Shown: in pieces, positions 23,401-38,400 of the stretch
Position numbering within the stretch: position 1 is the first letter of the stretch
Layout of the letters: the number at the start of each line of letters is the position of its first letter
Assembly: GCA_963573305.1 (NCBI GenBank)
Contig: OY754329.1
Coordinates: forward strand, 15,839,200 to 15,903,199
Length of the DNA: 64,000 nt
Direction: 5' to 3'
From: Pyrrhosoma nymphula
Lineage: Eukaryota; Arthropoda; Insecta; Odonata; Coenagrionidae
Notes under the pieces: model-generated
What the model saw: the letters and a program-made list of their open reading frames with translations, nothing else
Databases searched by the model: none
Told to the model about the DNA's origin: nothing
Program-made: the position numbers and the translations under genes

Positions 23401-26400
23401 TGTACACCCTGTCATTCCTGTTGGTGACTCTGACGACTCACGTGCAGGGGATTATGGGTGTAAGAAGGAACATAAAAAGGTGGAGCATTGGCTCAAGAAG
23501 AGGAGATCAAGGTGAAAAGTCAGACTGAACGCGTCGACATAAGAGGTGCAACTAATCGGAAGGAGAGATCGGTGCACACTCAGACTGGACGCACATACCA
23601 GAGAGAGTACGATTCTCTGGGAGAAGGGAAAACCAGAGTCATTGCGAAGGACGACGCCTGTTCTTGGGTCATTTGGATCAACCTACGGAGAGAGGTTCCT
23701 GCCGCTGCCTTGTGGCCACCATGTGCCGTCAGCCCACCAGCGAACTCTCATAACTTGATCCTTACCCACAAAGGACCGCGTAAGCTATTCTCGCAAAGTG
23801 ACCTTGACCATCCCTTATTTTCCGTGTGAAACTCTCAGAAGGTTGATAGGAGTGCGTTGGGGTGTGTTCCATGCTTCCATAAATGTCAACGGAACGAAAA
23901 AAAGGGGGAACAAGTCTATGTTAATTTTCACTGTGAACTATTAATGAAGGTGATTAGTGTTAATTATTGCTAGGGATTAAATGTATTGTTTCAAGGTATT
24001 ACCATTTCAAGTGTTAATTATTGCTATTTCTTCATACTACTGTAATTGATAGGGCATTATTATAATTTTCAGGGTTTATTAGATGTAATTGTTATTTTGA
24101 TTGATTAAATGTGTGTTTGTCAAACAGAACACGGCCTGTTACGCTGTTATTTAAAGAGGGGGCTTCATCACCTTTCTCTGCGATTCTTCCTCGTTCTTTT
24201 TTTTCAGGGCCTTGGGCGAATTAAAAGGCGCCGGTCGTCTGAAATCTCACAGTCCCACATCTGGTCTTGGGGGTTGGTGGAATCAGGTTTGTGTAGTGCC
24301 TCTAAGTCAGAAAAATAATTACGTGTGTGTGGCCTCACCAGCTAACCTCGCACGTGCATTTGGAGGTTGAGGAGGGGAAGAACCTACCCACGAGGTGGGA
24401 CCGGCACAATACGAACAGAAAAATTTGACCTATACAATCTACTTTTCTCGCATATTGAATGTAGAATTAGGTAGTGTTAAAATGGGAGAATATGAGAAAT
24501 ATGGGGGAAAATACCTAGTACTTTTCTATCTAATATAAAAGTCATTATGCAGAAAACTGGCAATAAGATGGGAAAACTCCCTAAAAATAAAAATTAAATA
24601 AAATACATAAGTCATTCCACCTTTTTTTGTTACTAGCAAATTACTGCTGCAATTGAAGTCAAAATACGTTAGTTCAATAGAAATAGCACTGCAGTCAGCT
24701 GCTATGGCTGGAAAAGTGTTAATTCAAAAAATAAACATGGAATAATCAGCATATTCAGTACCTTAATTGTGGTTACACATTTCATCAGCAAGAGCAGGAA
24801 AAAAGTAAACAAAAATATGGAATTAGGTAAGTATTTGTTTTGACTCACACAGTCGCAGTGGACCCCCTTAGGAATGCTAACGAAACTTAACACAGGTAAG
24901 TTGTCAACTTTTGCTTACACTCTCCAGTTCACCATTCTTATGGTGCAATCTCCTACGCTCTACGGTTAAAAAATATTCCCTTTTGGGTGTAGCCATCCAA
25001 TAAGTTTACCACTCTTACAAAGGCTTTCGATTGTGCTTCACACTCAATACTACTGGAAAAATTGAAATACTATAGGATCTCAGGAGTTGAGTTGTCTCTT
25101 TTCCAATCGAAAACATTTTTCTCCAAGATAAGGCTCTAGGGTATTCTCATAGCAGGCCTAAAATATATGACTGCGAAGCTTTCCTTAATTGGTCTATGCC
25201 ACGTACACATAAGAATTCTAACATTGGTCACACTGCTTCATCATTTTTGGAGTAAATTTTCCAGGGGGTCCCGAAACTCCAATGGGTAGCTAGATTATAA
25301 CCGGAGAGTGTAGAAGAATCCAACTCCCTAGTTTCAGTGAGATCTGCCATCCATGAACCTGGACCTCCCCTTATTAGTATGTCAGGATCTTATTTTTCTT
25401 TATTAATTAATTACTTTCACAAATTGCCAGGAGTAGTAAAGGCTCTCATGAAAATAACTGATGATAGAGTAGTCCAAAGATATTTTCTGATGAGGTATTT
25501 GAAAACCTTTTATGTACATTTTTAGATGAAATTGCATGCTTTACTGGCTGAAATTTAGTTTTTATAACATGCTTCAACATGGTACTATTGGCTTTAGAGT
25601 CACCAGAAGGGGGGGCCTTTGACAGGAGCCCGGGCACTTAGACCTCCTTGGTCCATTGTGCCAACCTCTTACTTGTCTGCCACATGCAGACAGGACAAGA
25701 GGGCCACGGTGAAGGTATGTGTGGTCACCAATCCAACCACCGTCCGGGCCCTACATTGCTTAACTTTGGCAATCTTACAGGAACCGATGTTTCAATGTGG
25801 CTGGGCCCTTGCCCCTACTGTATTTGTTACTCTTCTCCCTAACTTCCAAGTCATTGTTATTGCCACTTCCTTCCCTCACCCCCTCCAATATAAGTAACTG
25901 AAAAATCACCACAGCATAAGCGATCTTCATAATCCTACAGACTTCCTATTAGGCCCCATGTCTAATGCTCTTGGGTTCTGCTTCTTGTAAGGATAGGTTA
26001 AACAGTTAAAATATCCAGGACATATTCCACTAAAGAAACTCACCATAGTTCAAGCTCTCTGGCTCCTGGCATTACCATTTTATAGCCAGCGTTGAATTTG
26101 AGTCCCTTGTGGAGACAAGGACACTGTGATATTGGTATGCACTGTCCACGAAGATCAAGAGTTTCCCCTTCGGGACAATTGCAGCCTTCCACACATCTCC
26201 TCTTGCATGTGGTCTGCTCTCCTCTGGAGGAGATGTCGAAACAAGAACGGGTACAGCTGTCCCCACAAACCTGATACTTCTGATTTCCTGGACAGTGAAT
26301 CCCTATGAATTTTAAACAATACATTGTTAATTGCATTACTAATATATATATAAACTTTGTAGAATCAAAAAATTATGGCATGAACTTTACATGCATGATA

Positions 26401-29400
26401 TAAATTAACTATTCTTATACCCAACACATTAATGAGGATAACATTAGTATAATCAAGGATTCAGAAATAATCCTCAATTTTTTATACTCTAAGGTACTTT
26501 TAAAAACTACACGACTGTGATTTATCCAAAGAATGCCTGTCCAGAAAAAAATCACAAACCCAAGGATGGCAGATGATGATGGCAATACCCTGGTTCCGAG
26601 ATTTATAGAATCACTGAAAACTGAGGGGCACATTATCCTTATATCCACCGATACAATGAGTTTCTCATATATGTACTGCTATTTTTTTATTCGATTAAAA
26701 AGTTCAGGATTGTCAACTTCTAAAAATACCAACTGGCTTACTTTAACACTTTCCACTCAGCAGGTCATATATGTTCTAGTCTACTGGGCTTTTTTAGCAA
26801 AATTTAAATGCCTGATGACGAATCTGTGATAACAAGGGAAAAAACTCGCAAGGAAGTAGTATATGAATGGTTCGATTGATTGATTGATTTATTCACCATA
26901 AAAGGACAATATTACACTTGTATGGGTTTTGTCAAGTTTTACAAATAAAACAATGCAAATAAAAATTTCAAAAATAAAAAAATTACAAAGAATTTCACAT
27001 AAAAAAAGAAAAAAATTCTACCAAAAAAATTTTTTTTTCACACAAAGTTGTATCACAAAAAGAGGAGAAAAAAATATTTGTATACATTGTTATGACTTCT
27101 TATCTCTCTGTGTACTCCTGAATGCTGTAAAAGGCATTTTTTACCAAAAAATCTCTTAAAATATTCATGAACTTTTTTTCTAGGCTATGCATTGCTTTTA
27201 CTTTTGAAGGAAGTTTATTAAATATGTAATATTTTCCCAGAATTTTCTGGGGTTTTTTGAAGCATTGATATCCTGCAATGGTCACTGAAAATATTTATTT
27301 ATTTATTTCCAATAACCACCAAAAACAGCACTCATTGGCCTTTACATCGGGGTATTAACAATATTAACAATGGACGAGCACAAACAACCATGCCCTGGGA
27401 AGTGAAAAATCCTCCCCAGGTGGGATTCGAAACCGCGACCTTTGGGTTAGCAGGCGAGGACATTGCCCCGCCGCCACCAAGGCCGGCAAATTAATTTGCT
27501 TCTGGTGTTATATTGATGTACATCTGTATTTCTGGTCAGAGAAATGTTTTTGTAGCATGCATAGAGAATCACATCACATAGACCGATAATTTGGAATATC
27601 TTGAACAAAATGTAAATACAATAGTTCCCGGGAAATGGGTGTCTACTGAAAAAATTGTCACAAAATAGAAAACACTAATGATACAATGTAAGAACGAGCG
27701 GCACTCGGGCTTTGTGCGCTCGGGAATATATGCCTTCCCAAGCACTGCTCGGGCATTGAGTGGAAAGTCTTAAGACAACATTTTTTATTTAAAGGCTGCA
27801 GTACAGCTAAAAATTTATTATCATATTCCCATGTAATCTATTCTTGAAGTAAGTACCATCAGCTTCTCCACTACCTGCAATGGGCAAAACTGTTGTCCCC
27901 AAAGCAAAATCATGTTTGGAACTTTGGATATCTTATGAAAAAAGAAAATGTCAACATTCAAATTCTTTCGATTTAGAATGACAAATGATAGAAGTTTTAC
28001 TGATTTGAATTATTTAAAATTCCATCCAGCCCTCACAATTTTGAAAATTTCGCTAAAATAATATCAATTTTTCAGAGAACACTGGTGGTTAATAATTTGA
28101 TATTTATTTGTTTTGAGTTGGAGAGTTACATATTGCTTCAAAGTATTATGTAGCATGTTTCTATCATTTTGAGAAATAAAAATATTTGCAAAAGTATTAA
28201 ATGAGCAATGTGGGCTTAAAAAAAGAGAAAAATTATGCATATGCACACTATTTTGAATGGCTCCATAGCAACCAACAATTACAATCGATGAGATTAAATG
28301 TGGCATGAATAGAGAGATTAAACCTTTCAGTGATGATCGATTGAATTTTGCTTTGGCTACGACAACACTAAAGAGCGATTCATCACGCAAGACCCCACAT
28401 GGCACAAAATGGCACACATGGCACATATCTATGTCATCTGTAGGTATACAAGGGAAATATTCATAATCTATTGTACTATCATATAGGTTTATCTATGGTA
28501 TGAATATGAACACAATTGACAGGGATTGAGGAAAAGCATTTGCATAACTCATGTGGAATTGGCCTTGAGTATTGTATGCATCAGGCCCAGTGGCGGATAC
28601 AGAAAAAACTCAAGGTGGGGGGCGCAAGTTACCACGACGATTGTAGCTTTCAAACTGACTGCCTGGCAGCGACTCTGCTTCCCTTATACATGTAGCTCGG
28701 TTGTTTCGAGAACATTCGGTGCCAGAATGTTCGCTTCCAGACTTTTAAGGAGTGTAAACAAATACAAACAGTAGAATATTCGCGACATTTCTCGAACAAA
28801 TGCAAGACAGAATAACGTATTGAAATCACTAGAATGGCCGTGACTTTTCTCATAGGTTAGCTATCTATGTGCCAGACAGAAACGAATAAAATACAATGAC
28901 GCGGTGCTACATAAGAAAGTACAACTACTCGATAACTCGACTCTGAGTCGACTGACAAAAGACACAAACGAATAGCGTGCGGGCTGACTGGCGGGGGCGG
29001 CAAGGCGATCGGCCCCGCAAGGGGGGGGGGGAGGCGCACACCCCCCGCACCCCCCATATGTATCCGCCACTGATCAGGCCAGGGCACCAGTAAGGGCGGG
29101 ACGTGGTAGGCTATTTCAAATCGAGCAAGGAAGAAGTTTCAACACACGGTTCAAAGATGGTGCCACCCTTGGGTGGTCAGGAGCCAGGGCCAGAGTCCCT
29201 TCGACAACTCCTGAGAACCCTGTTCTCCCTGTTAAACACGTTTGGTTCTGTTGTAAAACGGACGTACCAGACGTACGGGACGTACTGTGCTCGTATGTAA
29301 AAAATCTTTGCTGTGTTCCTTGCAATGAAGATGCCCAAGACAAACTGCGTTGTCTGCCTGTCGTTGCCGAAATGTTGACAGGCAGATGTACAACTTCCCG

Positions 29401-32400
29401 ATAGCAGTGGCAAGGTAAGTAATCATATATTACTTGTTACACATATAACGTGTCTCACGTTGAGTACTGAAGTGATCACTTCCCGCGTTGTCTTTGTAGA
29501 TCTTCTTATTGAGTTGTAAATTTATTTTCAGGGCCGAGATATGGAGGATATTCTGCTGTAATCCCGCCTTTCATCCCGCTCTTGTGATGTGTACTTAAGT
29601 CGTGTTTTGTACTCTTTACCTACAGTTGGATTTTTAATTTGATTTTAATAAAAATACTAATGGTGGCTAACTTTTGCCTACCACTTACCCAAGGGAACCT
29701 TCTTGTCAATGAAAAAATTCCATACTTCGCGAAGTCGATGTTTTTGCTGTGATTTCGGAATAAATTCAGCAAAAACGTGAATGGTGGAAAAAGAAAAGGA
29801 AAGCAGGCTACCATGGTAGCGCGAGAATTCAAATTTTCATGTGGTGCCATCTGCCGGCCAAAATGTGAACTTTTTACACTTCTTTCCGACTACAGCACCT
29901 CTACGATTAGATCTTTTAACTATATAGCCTACGACGTATTTAACACGCTGATGCACTCCCCTGGTATGCATCAATATAATGGTTACACTACACGCAACAA
30001 GTTTTCTTCATTTGGCTCACACATGAATTTGGTGGACTTGGAGATAGGTATGTAGCACATAGATGAAACTGTGTGCACTGCTAAGGATTTAACATAATTT
30101 TTTTTGGAGCTAAGATCTAAATAGTCAAAAGAATTATACTCTTGAATAATTCAACTTCTGATTTCTTGCCCAAAAATTTGATCTCAAAGGTGAACTTTCC
30201 ACTAGTATATACAGTACAAGCATGTCCCAAAATGCATGTAAGCAAAACTGGAAGTACAGAAACATTATTTTCTTGATAGTAAAAATAGTACAATAAATCA
30301 ATAATAGATTATGAATAATAATAATAATAATAGATAGAAGAAATGGCATTGCCCAAACTAGATGTTGGCATGCAAAGTAATACTAGCTAAAATTAGGTTT
30401 AGAGTAGCAATTAGTAAATGCATGATGTTACATGATTAACTTTGCTCAGATACACCCTGTTATAAGAAATAAATCTACATACTACATACATACCACATTC
30501 TCTGACTTCTTTACGCCAGTCAAGATCCATCCCTTGCCGAGCGCATTCCTTCACATATGCAGACAATATAGGACATAGGCATTCACCAATTTTCCCCTCA
30601 CATGAGCACATGTCATATAAACAGTCTTGATAATACTGCTCTGGGTCAACAAACCAGTGGCAAGCTGAAATATTATCAATAAAATATTTATGAACATTAA
30701 AAATTCTGATGCACTAAACCTCACATACTCTTAAAGTACAATGGCACAACAGTGTTTAACTAGCAATTTGCAGAGGAAATAGTAATTGATCATCTAGTAA
30801 AGCCAAGGACACCTAAAAATTATGAAACACCTTCGAGTTTTAGTTAATTCCAAAATGCAATTATACCTCATTTAGTAAAAAATCATTTAGAGCAATATCT
30901 GGAAATCCAACTGCCAATAAACCTGTTTCTACATGTACTTCCTTACAAGCAGCAATGATGAGCTCATAATTAGATGACAATAATCAAACCTGGTTCGTAT
31001 TTTAACTACATTCCCAGGGAACTTACATGCATTGTTGAATGCTGAATGAAGTTGTGGTACATAACTGGGAAGCAACCCCTAACCAAGTAGACACTTCTAA
31101 TTTTCAGCGAAGATATGGGAAACTTTCATCAGTGCAAAGGGTCTGTCCCAAAAGTTACAGTAATGAATTGGTACAGCCGGGCACGTACGCTTGCACGGTG
31201 CAGCTCCTGGCGGAAAAAGTGGCCGAACGAAGTCTTGGCTAGAGGATGCTACCGTAGCAGTCACCTGCGGGCAGTGGTTTAGCGAAGATCGTGCTTAACG
31301 CAAAGTGTATCATCATACCCTCGTCAAAAAAATGATGGCACAGAATTTGGAGCTGTGTTACACAATGAAATTTTGCGTGAAACTGAGTAAAAATGGTGCA
31401 GATACACTAAAAATGCCTTCGGGGAGGACGCAATGTCACAGGACCAAACTTTCCAGTGGCACAAGAGGTTCCGGGAGGGTCGGGAGACCTTCGACGATGA
31501 CAAGCAAAAAAAAAGTCTCTACGAGAGGTGTCCCCATTGAGGTCTTCCGGGGAGTCTACGAGGCATGGGTAAAGGGTTGGAAAATGTGCATTGAGTTGGA
31601 AGGAGAGAACTTTGAAAAGTTATACATATATAAAGCAAAGTGTCCCAGATATTCCCATTTTCATGTGCCGATGCATCATAAATGCTTCAACACTGAAGGG
31701 CAGGGCAATATTAAATTAAAGACCCAATGTATGCAACAAATTTAAGCATTCAGCTTGAGCACCGCTGTTCGATATATACATATATGTATACAAATAACCG
31801 GGACTGGCTGTAATTTGATGGCACCCTACCATTTTCATTAAATTAGAAAGTGGACATGGAATTTTATTTTTTTCAGCAGGTCACTATGTCCTGAGAGCCC
31901 ACAGATATCAAACACTCTATTCAAATAGAACAAGAAATGGAAAGAGAGTGGAGTGCGAAGCGAAAATGGCGTAAAGGTTTGATATATATGGTTGCAACAC
32001 ACGCACGAGAGCTAAGTCATTTAGAGGATAATAGCGACGTTTATAAGAGGAGGAGCGAACTGGAATGCTGTAAGTTTATGACTGTAAGTTTATGTTCAAT
32101 AAATGATTTTTTTTTAATCATCGGAACTTTTGGGACAGACCCAGTAAGTATCCACTACGAACCCATGGACGCAAGAGATGGAGTGGATTACTTAATACTT
32201 TATGCAGATTTATCAACATATGAAAAAAGAGTGTTCAACATTAAAAAAATATGGAGTTATTTATTCATGTTGATGGAGATATTCTGCTATGTGATGCTGA
32301 GTGTGAGCTTTAGGAAGAAAATTAACATGCAAATAAAATCTCATGTGCTGACATTTTGATTGTATCATCCTCTGGACAATTCCTATGGCTTTAATTTTAA

Positions 32401-35400
32401 AGGAATTTAAAACATTTCTGAAAATGTGATGCACAAAGGAAAGAAAATTAGGAATTAGAGGAAAGAGAATTAAAAGGGAATAGAAAGAAAAGTCAGCAAT
32501 TACAGATTTCTTCTCGCCTAAGTATACCTAAGTACCAAATTTCAAAACCTTGTCCAACTTTATTGATCAAAAACAAGAGGCAAAAGTTTTATAATTTTTC
32601 ATGGTTATTATTAATATGATAAAATATATGCTAGATAATAATTAGAATTCATCAATTCCAAACTAAATCGAGAAGAAAATTCTCCAGCAATGTCCAAGCT
32701 ATGCCTTCAGAATAATAAAGCAAACTAACTTATGTATACTTTTTCAACAATAACTTTCTCAACAATGACTTTCATCAAAACGAATGCACCACTTTTTGGG
32801 TACCTAAACATTTTCTATACAGAGGTTCTACAGTAGTCAATTCATATAAGCTACCAAAAGGAATTTTGGAGAAAGCAAAAACCTGTAACATCAATGAATC
32901 CCAAAAGAAGGAAAACCAGGCTTCAAAAATTTATTTCAGTTTCATTAACTTTGCTAACTTTAAACACATTATGCTTTTGAAGTCATTACTTACCCTGAAA
33001 TATGTTTCCTTTCAATTTTTGGCAATGCTTTTCAGCTAAAGCTTTTTTCTGCACATTCAAATCACATGGACTCTCTAAAAACTTCTCTGGGATATCCTCA
33101 CAGGTTTCAGATGTTTTCCATTTGTTAGCAAAAGAAGAGACAGATTGCTCCACATCACCCTCTGGGGTAAGGAAATCATCCCTCTGGTTCAGATTGAAAG
33201 TACCACAGAGTCCCTATAAATAAAGAAAAGTATTAGCCGAAGCTTCCAGAATCATTTTTTGTTCATGATACTTACAAATTATTCTGCTTTGCATTACCCT
33301 TAATCAGATTTAATTGAACTTGCATTCTCATGAATACTAGAGTTGTGCAACTCTTATAGGTAACTAGACCGTGTGCCAATTTTCCCTCCTCGAAACCTCG
33401 AGACTCGAAAATCCTTGGAGACTCAGAAACCACAGGAGACTGTCGCGTCTCGCAAAGTGCCAGAGAGCGATGAGACAAGTGCCGCGACCTGGCTCTGGTC
33501 ACCGCGAATGCTCAGGTCATCACGATTCCTGCAAGCACCTTGCTTTTATTCGGTCCGCGCTGGTGGTGATATCTTTTTCCACTATCAAGTCGACCTGTGA
33601 ACATTCCCACCAATCCGAAGTGTGATAGCACCTCCCCTACTCTCCCCACTCCTCCACTGGTCAGCTGATTCCCCTCCTGCGCTGACAAAGTGTACCGTGA
33701 ACAGACTAGCCCTCTTTTAACCTGACCACGGCTGGAGAAGGACGTATCTGCTTAGTGCCACTTGTGACTTGTGCTCGTCTTGTATAGACCAAGTTAACGG
33801 TATTTAGCCTACGGGCTTGTTTTCTATTGAAATAATTGTAGTTATATAAATGCTGTTACTGGAAGTTAATCAAACTGGCTAAGGTTGTCAATTTTCTCTC
33901 GTTTCCGCCCACCAATCGCAGTCAATTCACTCGCGACGTCAAGTTTCAGTGGCTTGCGTTGCAAAATGGTTCCATGACCAGGATTTTGGTCGAATTGTCT
34001 GTTCTCTATATGGTGCTGAAGTGTAATTGTGTAATACTCATTGTTTAAGCCTTGCTAGACGACTAACTTTCCGAGTATCCATTATTTTCTTGATGTGTTT
34101 CCATCCACAGCAGTTGTTAAGGGTATAAATATTGTTTAATACTTTATGCGGTGTTATATATCGGTCTCTGGTGTGCAAAATTGGTGCCCTTTTCTCCCAC
34201 AATCATTAAGTTTACACGGTGCAAAGCCCCGCTTAAGGTGTAATTTTAAGTTTGTTCACTCTCTCTCGCAAATTCCTCGTCCCCTTTCCGTGCAGACCTG
34301 TTTTTTTTATCTAATTCGTAGGCATGGCTACCCCTCCAGTTAACCTGTATGCTAGGGTCTTTAATACCACGTCCAAGGACAGGCGTGCACGCCAAATTGC
34401 TCGTGAGAACGTGGAACCACTTCCCATGACGTCTACCATGTCAAATTCCGACGTAGCTGTTCTCCCAGCTCAAGATGCTGGCCTCGTTGACTTGGCCAAC
34501 TTGGTTTACGTGTTGTTCGTCAAATGATCGACAACCTACCCGCCTTTTCATGTTCTTCCTCTAGTGACTGGTTTCTCTTCATTTCTAAAACCTCAGAATT
34601 GCTAGATTTATCTCTGACCACACAGTCTCACTTGTTTGTTCTACTGTTGCGTAAATTACCAGCCAATTGTCGTTCCTTCTGGCAGGGTGTGATTCGCAGG
34701 AATATTTCTTGGGAGAATATAATTTTGGAAATTTGGGACACATTCGTACCATATCGCAAATTTGATCGTCTAGTGTCCACAAAACTTAAGAGATTTCAAT
34801 TTCCACGTGAAAACCCTCGAGAATTCTACTACTCCATTGTGTCGGCTAACAAGGTACTAGGACAGTTGTATGCCAACCGCGAACTGATGGAATTGATTTT
34901 GGAGGGCTTAAATCCTCAAACAGAGTCCGTGCTTTTCTTCTGTCAAGGACCTTCAACTCTCGCTGAGTTGGAGAAAACATTAACCCAAGCCACCAGGAAG
35001 TTAATGACTCGCACCAAATATTTTAACTCTTTCTCTCAACCTCCCTCAGTAGAAGAGCCTGGTTTATTTTGATATGTTTAAATAGCCTAAAAGGGTGATC
35101 TCTAGCTAAATTCTTAATTGATCACTTGCTATGGTTCTAGTGTAATTTATCTAGTGGTGTTAACTTTCTATGTATAAAGCCATGTATGGTATATCAATAT
35201 TATTAATTTTTGGCGGTAAGATGTGGGCCATGAAAAGTTTCCAAAAAAAATGAATGATTGAAATAATGATAATATGTATTAATAAAATAAAAAATGGGCA
35301 TGAAATCCAGACCATCAGCCTCCCCGTGGCGTACCTGGTAACGGCTAATGGTGGACGTCTGCACGTGGGGCTAACCACCCCACACGCAGTTATTCTGGTT

Positions 35401-38400
35401 CCAAAAAGGAAAACAGATAAAGTCACCCACAACTGACCTCTCTCGGATGGGGGCCCTAGTGTAGTTGGGTGTGGCAATGAAGTACCATCTGATAAGATCG
35501 TATGCAGTGGACAGAAGCCCTAAGGGGCGACCTCCTAGCATGCCATGTTGCCAGCGAGCCCGATCGCAGGGGGTATATGGCAAGGATGCACTCTTTATGG
35601 TGTGAGATACATCCAGAACATGACTATCTATCGCAGCAGAATCTGCACGATTATGCCAACCACCTGCGAAAAAAGGAAACTCCACACCAACCGCCAGTTC
35701 AGAGGGATACACCACTGGCCAGACCACTCTCCCCGACACAGGCAGCCTCTCCACGGCCTGAGGCGAGAACGACATTTGTGTCGGTCTCTCGGCCAAATGG
35801 GGAAAAAGCTGGTCAGGCCATCTCTGAACTACGAACGAGGTTGTTAAGCACCATTAACTATGATGAAGGACAACCTAGGCAGAGAGACATCCACGGAAAG
35901 ATCTCTATACGGGGTAACCACCTGCCCCAGTTGAATGGTCTTATCGACGAAATCCTGACGGAAACATCAGACCTTTGGTTGGTAAATTGCATGGTCTACA
36001 CTGCTGCCAAAATTATGGCTCACTCCCAAAAGAACGTCTCTCCCATGAATGCATTGTATTATTATTTGATTTCCCTTCATTCGCTTATATGATGTATTTT
36101 ATCCTTGCCTTTAGGCTAATAAAATTATAACAATTACATCTTATAAATAAATAAATAAAAAAATGCTAGAAAATACTTAGTATATACGTACTTACCTTGG
36201 TTTGGCCTTGAAGGCTTGCAGCAGCATCAACATAAGCACGGGTCACTCCATCCCACCATACCTCAAGACCATTTGGCAACTCCACTGAAAGGAAAATTTT
36301 TATTATCATTCAAAAGTCCCTTACATAGGGTCAAATATTGAAATTCAATTTAACTATTTTAAAAAATGGCAGGAACAGTTCTATTAAAAATGAATTTTTC
36401 AGCAAAGCACACACAAGTGACAGAAACAAAATCAGCAAGAGTAGCTTGGAATAAAGGAATATTCAATGTTGAAAAGGTTGATTATTTTTATAAAATTAGT
36501 ACAATAAATATTGGTTAAAGAATCAGGCTACAACTTGTGGAAATGAGTGACTGATATAAAAAGATACTTTTTAAATTTCCACACTGTTTATTTTAACCAA
36601 CCTAGTGTCGTCTCTGCAAGTGTTGCCATTATCAAGCAATACTTGGTGAACATTACCTAAAGGACTCTTGGAATGTGTCACATTTGGAATAAGGGTATCT
36701 GACAGAAGACATGAAGAAACATTAAGTTCTACAAGGGTGAAAACGCCCTCTCAATAAGGTGTGCTACTGATTCAAACCATTTAATTTTCCATATCAATGT
36801 CAGCAGCATCCCATCGGCTACATACGTCTCTATTACTTAGTTATTCTGATAACATAATCACAAGAAAAACATACTTCGTAAATTTCCACTGTGAAGTTTA
36901 TTTTAACTGACCGAGGTTTTGGCAAGTTTTTCCATTATCATGGCAATGAATGAATGAATGTTTCTTCATGTCTTCTGTCAGATGCCCTTATTCCAAATGT
37001 GACACATTCCAAGAGCTCTTGAGATAATGTTCCCCAAGTATTGTTTATAAGAGTCATCCAAAACAGTTTTTACACAGTTGTACATCGGGAACAACATTAT
37101 AGAATTTGAAATGGACTGGTCAATATAATAAGAGTGAATTTGTACCTACTGTGTCCTATGCATAATTTTTGATATAATAAGTATTTTATTCAGAATATGA
37201 GACCACTTATCAGAGTTCAAAAGGCACTACATTGACGACCATTCATGCGAGAGCAAGGAGGGGATAAATGGGTATACAGAAAACCACCGTTAGTTTGAAC
37301 CCTCTTAATTCGAAATATCGATTAATTTGAAGTTGTGAGCAGTCCCCAGCAAACGGAATAGGAAATTGCGTGCTTGATGGTACGGATAATTCGAAATACA
37401 CTTAATATGTAACTTGAAGTCGAAATTTGTCCCGTGATGCCCAACGTATCGTTTATTTTGGAACGATTCACAGGGGCAGAGCACTTTGATGGTTAGTTAC
37501 TATCGGGACAAAAAAAGTAGAGTGCTGAACTTTAAACATTTGTATGAAATTCCACCGGAGATCCATTGAGTCGTGTAATATATCATTTTACTCCTTGTTT
37601 ATTTAACTACAAAATACATTAATTTAAAAGTGTTTAAATGTGAACATTTAGCTTCTATGGTCGAAAGGGTGAAGAAAAATACAAAAAACTAGGAGAACGG
37701 CGAAACCGTCGTCTTCATTTCATCACCCCAAAATATTTGATTGGTGCACTTCATTATTTTTTTATGAAAAGAACATAATCTCTACATTACAAATATTCTT
37801 TTAAAATTAAATTCATCCAAACCCAATTCCAATAAGTCCAATTTTTTTGGTCCCTTGAATTTCAAATTAACGATGTTTTACCGTATTTTGAAAGGGAAAA
37901 TAATGGTGGGAGCACCACTACACACCTCAGTGGTGTAGTGGTTCTGGGTGGTGCCCTGAGGTGTAGCTCCAACTCTGCAGGACCATATCTCAGAAAAGCA
38001 AAGAAATACACAAAAACCGACAAATTTCAGCCCTTAAACTACCTTGGGGCAAGGGTTATTTTATGACTAACAGCGTCAGAATTTTAATACCAGAATTTAG
38101 ATTCCACATCAACCATTTTTAGAGGTGGAACACATTACTTTTCTCAATCTCTAAAAATAAGTGCCACCCTAGTGTACACGGCACAATTTTATAAGTTAAA
38201 TTACCAGAAGACAAAAAATAGAATAAAATATTTAGAATGTGAAGAATATAAATAATTGCTTTTCCTGATCCAACATACTTAATTTTTATGAAGAAACGGC
38301 ACTCACTTTCTAGATGACACTTGTATTTAAAGCTTCCATATTTATGGCCCTATCAAGTAAGATAAAGAAGAGTCAAGACAAGAGTTTCAATTACCACAGT

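Noticed and set aside
23488..23829. 113-codon ORF as a gene
   Set aside because: It lies inside the solo LTR and matches no family.
29103..29426. Clustered ORFs on both strands near 29100-29430
   Set aside because: No recognisable domain; higher GC alone is not evidence of a gene.
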